DNA of 64,000 bases from Zygnema cylindricum (Eukaryota; Streptophyta; Zygnematophyceae; Zygnematales; Zygnemataceae): the NCBI GenBank assembly GCA_037447655.1, contig JBBHKE010003309.1, positions 22,542-86,541 on the forward strand, given 5' to 3'. The stretch's first letter is position 1; each line of letters opens with the position of its first letter. This document shows, in pieces, positions 21,801-30,591 of this stretch. The notes below the pieces were generated by a model that saw only the letters and a list, made by a program, of their open reading frames with translations, was not told where the DNA came from and ran no database searches. The translations under genes were made by a program, and so were the position numbers.

Positions 21801-24800
21801 GTCAAGTGCCGTACATGATTTGGAGGGATGTCAGTTTATCGATGGAAGATGGAATGCTTCCGTTCAACTGGTTATTATCTATCCGTCTGTGACACCGAAC
21901 GTTTCCACCCACCAACCACATCCCCCTCCCTCCGCCACTCGCCTCTTTGTCAGTTTAAGAAACAAGGTGATAAACGTAGAAGAAAATGATTGAGAAATAT
22001 TAGCAATTACATTCAAAGGGTTTTTATCCACCAATCACACTTGAAATAATTTTCTTAATCTTAAATTTGAGTTGTCTTTCTACTATAACTGATCAATTTA
22101 ACCTTGTTCCACTTTAAAGATTAAATTAATACACAATTTTAAACTGATTTCTCTTGTAACTGTTAAATTTGACTTTCACACATAAGAAATCCTAGTCACA
22201 ATGCCCTACATGGAACTTTATGGAATACTAAAAATAACTGTTTGTTATTACAATTACTACTATTACCATTTTTATTGTTATGATTGTTACCACTAGTATT
22301 ATTATTGCAATTATTGTTATTACTAATAGTATTAATATAATTTATGAACCTTAATAAATATTAGGGAGTCCATAACATCCAAATATTGAGAAATTGGATT
22401 GCATTTAAAAAAAAAAAACAAAACAAAAAAATCATCGTAATTCAATAATAGAGCATACTCTTATACAAAATTGTCAACTTACACTTAGATGCAACACAGC
22501 AAAACTATTTTGAGCGCACATTTGATACATAGCCTAACGGTAGTGTCATGTGTCTTACAAGGCTATGAGGGATGTCAAGTTAACAATCGACAATGGAATA
22601 CCTCCACTCAACTGGTTGCGATATATGTTTCTGTGACACCAACCCACCAACCCACCCCCTCACCAAGTGCCTTCTAGTTAGTGTGGAGGATAAAAACAAA
22701 AAAATAAACATTAGCTTGAATTTTAACAAAATGCGTATTTATAATCCACCGTCCCATTTTAAAAAACAAATTAATACACAATTCTGAACTAATTTTCTGT
22801 TGTGACTGCTAGATTTCACTTTTACACACAAGAAAATCTTAGTCATATTACCCTACATGGAATACTATCACCTTCCCCCGCTTTCCTAAATTACGTCCTC
22901 AATTAAAATAAATTACCAATATTTTTTATATTTTACTCCAAGATCCCTCTACCTTCCCGTCCTCTCTTCCATCACAAACTACAACCAATTTAAACGGACT
23001 TTTGATGCATAACATGACCAAAATTTTACGTCTCTTACACATTTTGGAGGGATGCCATTTGCGCGATAGATGAAGGAATGCTTCCACTCAACAGGTTGTT
23101 ATATAGCCATCTTTTGATATTTCAGCCTCCCCACACCCCACCAAACGACCACCTCCTCACCAAGAGCCTCCATGTTAAAATGGGCTATAAGGTTATAAAC
23201 AAAAAAAATGTTGAGTATAATTCGTAGTAAATGCGTTTAGTGTTTAGTAAACGCAAATATATTATCCACAAAACATGTTATCTATTTGCACATTCCCCCA
23301 CCCATCCGTACATAACACCGCCCTCCCATCTTCTGTTTTCTTACATAACGTCAACCTTTTGGCTAAGATAAAATAACAAAGATAAAAATCAACAAAGTCA
23401 AATTGTAGATACTAGAAATACAAAGTAAAATCTAAAATCTGGATGTCAAAAAGAAGAGATCGTCATGATCACCTCAGAGAATACATATTTATCTATTCTC
23501 TCCCCCATATATACATATGCATGCACAATTATATCCTACCCCTCCCACCTCTTACCCTTTCCCCTTCGCCATTGCTTTATATGGGCTATTCTAATTCAAA
23601 AGATTGAAGGAAAATACAAAAAAGAAAATAACAAAATGGTAATACTAGGAAACTTAAAAAGATAAAGAAAACGATAAGAACGGGAGAACAAAAAAAACCA
23701 AGAGCGAAATGAATTTTTCTTTCACAACATATGGCTTTGGCCATGATCACCCACCCACCTATTTTCTTTAAAGAGAAAAACACCGAGAAAAACTAGAGAG
23801 GAAAGTACACTTAGTAAATTTAATGTTTTTATATAACATTAACTTCAATTTGTCATCCCTCTCCTTTATTTCCCCGTCCCCCTAACCACCTACCCACCCT
23901 CTTTCCCTATCATGTCATGTAGCTTTAGATGGTCGTGTTTAAGGATAATATTTTTTTGATTTTCAATCGAATAATTATACTTAACGTTATTCAAAATAAT
24001 TTTTAACGGTTTTTAGGAGGACCAACATAATTGTTTATGCATTTTTTACTTCTTACTACGATTACTAGGCATTAGAATTCAATACTTACTAATTACTATA
24101 TATTATTTTGAATTTATTGCAAACTATTATTATTTAAACGTTTATTGTTTGTTATAATGACTATTTTTTGTTTTTGTTTATTATTTATTTATTTTTTTGT
24201 TATTAATAAAAAATTATTCTAATAATTATGTTTATGTTCATGTTCCCTTTTCTACCCCTCCCCTCTTAATCTATCGCAAACCAAAACCATCAAGAGTACA
24301 CTTTTGATACGTAATATCATGTGTCTTACAAGTATTGAAGGGATCTCATTTGATTGATAGAGGTTGGAATACTTCCTTTCAGCTGGTTGGCCCCTAGATC
24401 TCTATACCACCGAGCGTCCCCACGCCACCAACACTTCCCCCATCCCCACAAGTTCCTCAAAGTTATGTGGGCTACATGGTCTTCATCGAAAAACATATAT
24501 ATAAAAAATCTAATCTCTTAGTAAACTAAAGAGTAATTATCCACGCTAAAATATCAAAATGGTAAAGATATTTTTTTTTTTGTTTTCTACTTTAACGAAG
24601 CACTTTCGCCCTCACACATACAATGTGTATCACAATTGCATGTATTTCCATAGCCCCTTTCTCCAACCCCTTAAACCTCACTCGCTATGCTTTCCTATAT
24701 TTTGTCACCAAGTTTTTCCAATTGAAATTGTTTGTTAAAAAAAAAATCATAGCAAAGTGAAATACACAGGACAATTTTACAGATATTAATTGAAAAATAT

Positions 24801-27800
24801 CGCAAATGTGGCTGCCAAAAAACATAATCGTTTTAATCATTTTTCTAAAAGGAAAGATACATGTTCCCCAGTACAAATATGTGTATGTGAAGAAAAAAAA
24901 TATGTATATTGACATTGACTCTGATGCCCTGTCCTTTTTACCTTCCCAGCCTCGCTTCACGTAGATTACTCTTTATCAAATTATTAAAAGAAAAACACAA
25001 AAAAATGAAATAATCCACAAAAAAATTAATTTGGAAAAGAAGAAATTGGTGAAAATATACAACTGTTGCAACACGAAATGTTTTACAATACGTTACCTTT
25101 GTAACCAGCCTCTTTTCCCCTTCGAAAAAAAATAAAAAATCTCAAATTCATGAAATATAAAAACCGGTCAAAATAGAAAAAACTTACAAAAATCCAGTCA
25201 AAATAGAAGAAAAATTACAAAAAAATTAACATGTTTTCCCTTTCCGTTATCATAATCCTTTCTTGCCCTCCTCCCTTTTTCTTCTATCATATCACTAATT
25301 TTCTTGTAATATTTTTGAATATGGGAATAAATCAACGCTGAACTTAAGCATGTTAAAAATATCTTACTAAAACACCCATCTTACAAGTAAAAAGAGAAAA
25401 TATAAAAATGGATTTTTTTCCATTTCAATCGATGATAATTATTGCCTATTACTATATAACATTTGTTACATTCAAATATAAAATTTTGTAACTAAATCTG
25501 GTGATTTCTTAAATATTATTATATTTGAGTTCACAATCCTCTCCCTATCCTCTCCCTATCCTCTCCCTCTACTCTTTTCCCACAACAAACAATAATCATT
25601 TGGAGTACACCATTCATGCGTAACATAACCGAATTGTCACAAGTCTTACAAGAATGTCAGGGATGTCAGTTGACCGATGGACGATGGAATGTTTCCACTC
25701 AACTGGTTGCCAGCTAGATCTCTGTAACACCAGACATTGCCCAACAATGTCGCCCAAATCCCCCCTCAAATGCCTCTTAGTTGTATAGTCTAAAATTTTT
25801 CGCATGAAAAGAAATTGAGTTTAAAATCTTCGCAAATACATCTTAGAGGTTTATAAAGTATTCGTAATTTTGATCCTGACCGATAGATTTGATTGTTGCA
25901 CACACGGTTTCACCAGAAAATCGCATTTGTTTAAAATGTGTTTCTACCTGTTACTCTGAATCTTTGGTAACGTTTAAAAGGTCTTTAACTACCATAACAC
26001 TCGTAAAATAGTTCACTTCTAAAAACCAAGTTAACCATCTAAAGGGCTTTCATCCGATATCGCACTTAAGTTTCAAAATAATGAACATAATGTTTTCTTG
26101 GTTTTGAACTGATGAATTTTAGCTTCACACACACAATGTCCATACGAGATTCTATTTTTTTTTCCATAACCCATCCCCCCAACGCTCACACCTCCACCCG
26201 CCTATACTTTACTTAATTTTGTCACTAGCTTTTCCAATTTGAATCATTTGTTTAAATGATAACAATGGTAAATTACAGTCGGAAAAAATAGCATACAATT
26301 GCTTCAAATTGAAGAAATCTCAAATCTGGCTGGCAAAACTGCAAAATCGTCGTCATCGTTATTCTTAAAAAAAATATACATTTCCATCAAATCTCTCCCT
26401 GCTACATAATATATGTGTGAATAATAATTATATATATATCTATATTTACATCCTATCTATCACCCCTTATTCTCTTTGTACTCCTCTTATCCATTTTAAG
26501 TAAACAATACGAAAAAAAAAACATTTCACAAGACGTCTGTTTTACAAAGACAAAATTGGTGGAAAAAAACAAAAATTTCAAAAAACTGTTTTTTCACATT
26601 ACATGACGTCATGATCCACGCCCTTCTTCCTTGTCACAAAAAAAAACTATATTCCTTAATTCTGTGAAAAGAAGACAACCAATTAAAAAATGGAAATAAA
26701 AAGTATGTATATCTTTATTTTCTACACCACGTTGTTTACATGATAACCTTCGCTTCTTCTTTCTCCTTTTCCTATCACATCACTTAAAATTTCTCAGAAA
26801 CAACAACAAAAGGAAGCTTGTTTTGATGAATGGAACAAAAAAATTATGAAATCATTATCAATATTCACAATAAAAATGAATAGCTAAAATTATTTACTGC
26901 ACTAGAAAGTAGATTTTGGGACATACACAATCAACCGCTAATTCATTTTGTGCATCTTAGAAATAAATATTTACTCAAATAGGGCATAATTGTTGGCGTT
27001 CAAAATATTCTTTTATTATTAGCTATAATTTTTTTGTTCTAATTTTTCTGATTTATTATTAGTTTATTTAATGTATAATCACTATTAATTCTTATTATTA
27101 CTAGAATCATTTGTTTTTATCGCTATAATAATCATTATTTTATTATTATTTATTATTTGCACAAATTACTCCGCCTCCCCCTTTTCACCAACCATCTTTT
27201 TCAATCAAAAACCATATATATAGGCTACGCCTGTGATGTACAACATAACCATAGTGTCATGGGCCTCACAATTCATTGAGTGATGTCATTTGACCGATGG
27301 ACAAAGGAACGCTTCCACTCAACTGGTTGTCATTTAGCCACCTACAACAACGAGCATCCTCACTCCTCTCGGGCAAGTTAATCCTAGTTAGTACAGCCTA
27401 AAAGCTTGTAAACCCATAAAAACTGTGTGTGAATTCTTAGTAAAATTATATTATAGGATTTAAACTCCCACCACACTTGAAAAAAAATTGACTATTCTAG
27501 TTTTGAATTAATTTCTTTTCTTAAGCAACAAAATTGCCATGCCTTCAACAAATTGAAAATTGAAAGGTTTGTTGTTTATTATAATAACTATTTTTTATTT
27601 TAGATTACTAACATAATTTTTTTGTTATTAATTAAACATTATTGTTATAACTAAGTTTATGTTCATGTTTCCTTTTCTACCCCTCCTCTCTTAATCTATC
27701 ACAAACCAAAAACATCAAGAGTACACTTTTGATATGCAATATAACCATAGCGGCATGTGTCTTACAAGTAACGGAGGGATCTCATTTGATTGAGGGAGGT

Positions 27801-28948
27801 TGGAATGCTTCCATGCAGCTGGTTGCCCCCTAGAGCTCTATGCCACCGCAGTTCCCCACTCCAACAAACATCCCCTATCCCCACAAGTGCCTCAAAGTTA
27901 CGTGGGCTACATGGTCATCATCGAAAAAAATATGTATGAAAAGTCTAATCTCTTAGTAAACTAAAGGGCTTTTATCCAACATCACGCTAAAATTTCAAAT
28001 TGGTGAAGGATTTTTTTTTCCCTATTTTAACGAATGACTTTCGCCCTCACACATCAAATGTCTATCACAATTGCATCTATTTCCAAAGTCCCTTTCCCCA
28101 ACCCTTTGAACCCCACTCGCTATGCTTTCCTATCTTTGTTCACCAAGTTTATCCAATTGAAATTATTTGTCAAAAAAGAAAATCGTACCAAAATGAACTA
28201 CAGAGGACAATATTACAGCTACTAACTGAAAATATCTCAATGTGGCTGCCAGAAAACATAATTGTTTTATTCATTTTTCTAAAATGAAATATACATGTTC
28301 TTTAGTATAACAACTGTTGCAACATGATTTTTTTTACAATACATTACCTTTGTAACCAACTTCTTTTCCTCGTCAAAAAAAACGAGATCTCATATTAATG
28401 AAATAAAAAAAACCGGTAAAAATAGAAGAAAAATTACAAAAATCCAATCAAAATCGAATAAAACTTTCAAAAAAAATAACATTTTTTCCGTTTCTATTTT
28501 CATAATCCTCTCTTGCCCTCCCCATTTTTTCTTCCATCATATCACTAACTTTTTTGTAATTTTTTTGAATATGTAACACTTAACTTAAGCAGGTTAAGTA
28601 TATCTTACTAAAACACCCATCTTACAAGGTAAAAAAAAAAAGATAACAATGTTTCGGTATCTATTTCCATCGATGATAACCGTTGTCGATTATATTACAT
28701 TTGCTACATTCTAATATAATTTTTCGTAACTAAATCTGGTGTATTTTAAGATGTTGTTACATTTGATTTCACAATCCTCTGCCTGACCTCTCCATCTCCA
28801 TTTTCCCCAAAACAAACCATAATCATTTGGAGTACACCATTCATGCATAACATAACCAAATTGTCACAAGTCTTACAAAGACGTCAAAGATGTCAGTTGA
28901 CCGATGGACGATGGAATGCTTCCACTCAAATGGTTCAAAGTTAGATCT
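15670..28948 (-). CDS. Gene A: LRR-EGF-papain (C1A)-EGF-LysM-LysM protein, 5' end not found, possibly decaying
   Basis: Reconstructed from consensus splice sites and intron phases. N to C: at least nine 72-bp LRR exons (28948 to 21004), a terminal LRR plus EGF-like exon, four exons of a papain-family cysteine peptidase, an EGF-like exon and two LysM modules, ending TAA at 15670. LRRs usually bind ligands, LysM modules bind N-acetylglucosamine polymers and C1A domains cleave proteins, so a secreted or surface recognition protease is plausible (inference). Catalytic Cys, His and Asn are present. No signal peptide, transmembrane segment or kinase is seen, and no I29 propeptide is evident. Problems: the 18504-18655 exon has a length incompatible with its phases, a 28-bp duplication breaks the 17322-17529 exon, and the EGF-to-peptidase junction phase is unresolved. 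The LRR part and the peptidase part could also be two genes. Confidence 0.6.
16025..16114 (-). CDS. Gene A exon: end of first LysM and linker
   Basis: 90 bp, phase 0 at both ends, acceptor TTGTACAG, donor GTCAGT. It reads TLNCNSPLPAKTSVDVTAYR, then NCSLPYSTTE. The LNC..PL motif completes the LysM begun in the previous exon, and YSTTE starts the next one. Phases match both neighbours. Confidence 0.7.
16474..16589 (-). CDS. Gene A exon: first LysM module
   Basis: 116 bp, phase 1 to phase 0. A strong pyrimidine-rich acceptor (CTCTTGTCTGCCAG) and donor GTAATT flank it. It reads KSYIVPEGGTVRCRDIYNAY, then GIPQAKFSHQNL, matching the LysM signature Y.V..G.T...DI...YGI......N. LysM folds of this type bind chitin or peptidoglycan-like glycans. 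Confidence 0.75.
17322..17529 (-). pseudogene. Gene A exon: second EGF-like domain, frame broken by a 28-bp tandem duplication
   Basis: Acceptor CTACTCCAG and donor GTCTAT, phase 1 on both sides. It reads ADPCNGKNFATNKL, then NPCGNGVCIPSGKTNICRC, a six-cysteine EGF-like pattern. At 208 bp it does not fit phase 1 to phase 1. Removing one copy of the 28-bp duplication at 17331-17386 gives 180 bp and restores the phase. With the duplication a TAA arises soon after the TCQQ stretch. Confidence 0.7.
17331..17386. repeat. 28-bp tandem duplication inside a coding exon
   Basis: Two adjacent 28-bp units (17331-17358 and 17359-17386) sharing AAGTCTGGGTTC and differing at three positions. It lies inside the second EGF-like exon of gene A. 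Twenty-eight is not a multiple of three, so it shifts the frame. Confidence 0.85.
17980..18199 (-). CDS. Gene A exon: C-terminal half of papain-type peptidase (His and Asn)
   Basis: Acceptor GTTTTGCAG at 18200, phase 0. It reads GVFADEDCFSSGVDHAVVVG, then PPYWLIRNSWGPNWGDNGY and GICGINSLPAF. VDHAV carries the catalytic His (codon 18157-18155) and RNSWG the catalytic Asn (18097-18095), as in C1A peptidases. A donor CCG/GTAATG at 17980 gives phase 1, matching the next EGF exon. Without splicing the frame ends at TAG 17966, so a short isoform ending with the peptidase is possible. Confidence 0.85.
18504..18655 (-). pseudogene. Gene A exon: central papain region, frame broken at a GGCT repeat
   Basis: Acceptor TATGTGCAG, donor AAG/GTGAG. 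The first part reads ADGTLTISSFERV and the last part LLALQQQPAIVSIEASGSSF, both typical of papain (compare TISGYEDV and ALLKAVA.QPVSVAIEASG). The two parts are in different frames. Between them (about 18585-18610) sits a GGCTGGC-type short repeat, and the exon is 152 bp although both borders are phase 0. Gain or loss of 4-bp units would explain the shift. A cryptic acceptor GCTAG just after the repeat is an alternative. Confidence 0.7.
18839..19065 (-). CDS. Gene A exon: papain-type peptidase with catalytic Cys
   Basis: 227 bp, phase 1 to phase 0, acceptor TTGTTCCAG, donor CAG/GTATGT. It reads TCSLFASISAIESALYIARA, then ISERQILECS and LFQALDYAANN. Aligned to papain CWAFSAV..IEG, the Cys of TCSLFAS (codon 19060-19058) is the nucleophile and ISERQILEC corresponds to LSEQELVDC. 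The Trp after the catalytic Cys is replaced by Ser, which is unusual. Confidence 0.8.
19500..19686 (-). CDS. Gene A exon: N-terminal edge of the peptidase (oxyanion Gln)
   Basis: It ends with TSWNWVKRQAVAAITDQKTC and donor A/GTATGT (phase 1), which joins the next exon correctly and recreates the Q-x-x-C-x-x-C spacing of papain. The Gln of TDQ (19512-19510) is the oxyanion-hole residue. The best acceptor (GTGGTTCAG before 19686) gives phase 0, whereas the EGF exon ends in phase 1. This leaves a missed micro-exon, another acceptor near 19640, a lesion or a gene boundary. Confidence 0.6.
19896..20245 (-). CDS. Gene A exon: terminal LRRs, Cys-rich cap and first EGF-like domain
   Basis: Acceptor CTTTCTTCCAG precedes 20245 (phase 2) and donor G/GTGAGC follows 19896 (phase 1). 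It reads NLQNNLFSGQITLTFQT and VSNNFLSG (two LRR-like turns), a cysteine-containing cap (LTCLNNATNCF), then an EGF-like motif CNATEATEVCGGHGICS, then ACTCNEGFSTNGNDYLC. The 350-bp length fits phase 2 to phase 1. Confidence 0.75.
21004..21075 (-). CDS. Gene A 72-bp LRR exon 9
   Basis: 72 bp, phase 2 on both sides, acceptor TTGTTGCAG, donor GTGAGT. It reads SNNKLVGIIPASFSKLQKLQ, an extracellular-type plant LRR (N.L.G.IP..F..L..L). Confidence 0.85.
21815..21886 (-). CDS. Gene A 72-bp LRR exon 8
   Basis: Phase 2, acceptor GTCACAG, donor GTACGG. It reads NNQLNGSIPSSIDKLTSLQ. Confidence 0.85.
22559..22630 (-). CDS. Gene A 72-bp LRR exon 7
   Basis: Phase 2, acceptor GTCACAG, donor GTAAGAC. It reads RNQLSGGIPLSIVNLTSL. 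Confidence 0.85.
23039..23110 (-). CDS. Gene A 72-bp LRR exon 6
   Basis: Phase 2, weaker acceptor ATCAAAAG, donor GTAAGAG. It reads NNLLSGSIPSSIAQMASLQ. Confidence 0.8.
24330..24401 (-). CDS. Gene A 72-bp LRR exon 5
   Basis: Phase 2, acceptor GGTATAG, donor GTAAGAC. It reads ANQLKGSIPTSINQMRSLQ. Closest relative in the window is the exon at 27766-27837; flanking introns match too. Confidence 0.85.
25650..25721 (-). CDS. Gene A 72-bp LRR exon 4
   Basis: Phase 2, acceptor GTTACAG, donor GTAAGAC. It reads GNQLSGNIPSSIGQLTSL. Paralogue of the exon at 28877-28948, with matching introns. Confidence 0.85.
27270..27341 (-). CDS. Gene A 72-bp LRR exon 3
   Basis: Phase 2, acceptor GTTGTAG, donor GTGAGG. 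It reads DNQLSGSVPLSIGQMTSL. Confidence 0.85.
27766..27837 (-). CDS. Gene A 72-bp LRR exon 2
   Basis: Phase 2, acceptor GGCATAG, donor GTAAGAC. It reads GNQLHGSIPTSLNQMRSL. Confidence 0.85.
28877..28948 (-). CDS. Gene A first LRR exon found
   Basis: Phase 2, acceptor GTTACAG, donor GTAAGAC. It reads NHLSGSIPSSIGQLTSL. Upstream exons (signal peptide, N-cap) are not recognisable between here and 30520. Confidence 0.85.
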
Positions 28949-29090
28949 CTGTAACACCAGGCATTTCCCACCAATGTCCCTCCAAACCCTCCATCAAGTG
29001 CCTCTTAGTTAGTAAAGTCTTAATTTTTTCGCATGAAAAGAAATTGAGTTTAAAATCTTCGTAAATACATTTTAAAGGTTTATAATCGCC

Positions 29091-30519
29091 ATTACAAATG
29101 TAAAAGATTGATAATCAAAACTTTGAATAGATTTCTATTATTCAAAAATATATTTACCATCTCTTCAACAAATTGAAATGTGCAAGTTGAGTGTTCACAT
29201 TCTAATATAAATTATCGTAACTAAATCTGGTGTTTTTTTAGGTGCACGTCCGCATGTGGACTTCGGCGCCCTCGTCTGCTTTCAGTTAGTGGAGTTAGTG
29301 GTCGTGAGTTGTCGGTGTTAAGAAGGTATTTTAGTGAGTGTTTTCCATCAGTTTAGTATGCAGTCTGGGGAGATGCATCATGCAGTCTTTAGGAAGAGAT
29401 GCATCATATGTCTGTAGGGAGGACACATTAAAAAGTGAGAGAGGGAGAGGTTGTATTGATAAGCTAAGGCTTAATATATTGATATTTGGCCTTTATGATT
29501 TCTGTGAGCTGTGAGTGTTTTATGTGTAAGAATGTTTATTCAAAGCTTCCGCTGTGTTAATGAGCTTGTTATTTATGAGCATCTATCGGAGCACTTGATC
29601 AATTTTTAACACACTCTAGAGACGGTGAAGGCGGCCATGGGGGGAAACTTTCCTTGGATATACTGTGTTATTTAGTAAACTGGAGTTACTCACCCTTTCA
29701 ATGCGATGAAGATGTTCGCGTGATTAGATTGTGAGTGATCATGGCTCTGTGCACTCTATGACGTGACACATCCGCTCCTTCCTTCCCTCACCCAGCTCCC
29801 CAATCTCTCTCTATGTATATTTCTCACTAAATTTCGCACTGAAATTTGGTTCATAGACAGATGTGCTCTTTGTTTTTAAAGCGATGCTTGGGTCTGGGCG
29901 TTGCTTAAGGGGAAAGTGAGGGAGATATATGGGGAGAGAGGGGAGGGGGGAAATATGGACAACGTAAAAAAATACTGCAATATGTTTGCGATGAGAACTT
30001 CATTCCTTTTGAAAGGGTTTAGAGGGGGGAGAAGGTGGAGGGGGGGGAGGGGGCATAGGGGAGCCGAGGGATTTAGTGGGGTGGGGTCAGAGGAATTCGA
30101 AGGAAAGGGCTTTTTCCCGGGAGGTGGTGGTGGGGAGAAATTCTCTCCCCCCTTCCCACCTAAGACATAGGGGGATTTGGTGACAGACCACAGGAGAGGG
30201 AGAAAGGAAGGGAGGGAGTTATGGGAAGGGAGGAAGGGAAGGAAGGAAAGGGGTGGGGTGTTTGACTACAACGGAAGTGCAATTCTTTAGTATTTATAAG
30301 GAGAGGGGACGGGGCTTGGGGGGTGGGTGTTAAAGCACGGGGCAACTCGTTGATAGTTCATTTTTGGTTTATATGAACGGGGAAGGGAGGTTTCGTTGAG
30401 TGAGAAAAGGGGACCTAGTTTGTCAACAAGTGGAAAGTGGGTGATGGAGAGGGGAAGAATGGGGGAAGGGAAGATAGAATAAATGAATTTTGTTGCAACC
30501 TATACGGGTGGGAGGTGCA
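29091..30519. other. Head-to-head interval between the two LRR arrays
   Basis: It separates minus-strand LRR exons (left) from plus-strand ones (right). It should hold 5' exons and promoters, but I recognise none. It contains an LTR-like segment at 29316-29611 and G-rich sequence at 30003-30260. Confidence 0.4.
29316..29611. repeat. Possible solo LTR
   Basis: 296 bp bounded by the short inverted repeat TGTTAA...TTAACA, as LTRs often are. Flanking 5-mers (GTCGG and CACTC) do not match, so no target duplication supports it. Tentative. Confidence 0.35.
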
Positions 30520-30591
30520 GAAATCTAGACCATTATGCATTCGAGGGGAGCATTGCGCCGGAGATTGGGAACCTCACAAAATTGACATTTC
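30520..30591 (+). CDS. Gene B LRR exon 1
   Basis: Acceptor GGTGCAG, donor GTGAGT, phase 2. It reads YAFEGSIAPEIGNLTKLTFL, the most diverged cassette and closest to the canonical plant LRR (PEIGNLT.L..L). Confidence 0.85.

Larger units (their letters stand above)
24140..25855. repeat. Segmental duplication, copy 1 (two LRR exons with introns)
   Basis: Matches 27565-29090 in order: a TTATTATT-rich lead, a CTACCCCTCC block, the NQMRSL exon, an intron with matching text, the second LRR exon and a tail TTGAGTTTAAAATCTTCG. Ends are approximate. Confidence 0.8.
27565..29090. repeat. Segmental duplication, copy 2
   Basis: Partner of 24140-25855, offset about 3.2-3.4 kb. The two exons and intervening intron are recognisable with indels, showing that whole exon-intron-exon blocks duplicate here. 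Confidence 0.8.

Noticed and set aside
29901-30170. 89-codon Gly-rich plus-strand frame
   Set aside because: Composition artefact of a G-rich tract; no splice or domain support.
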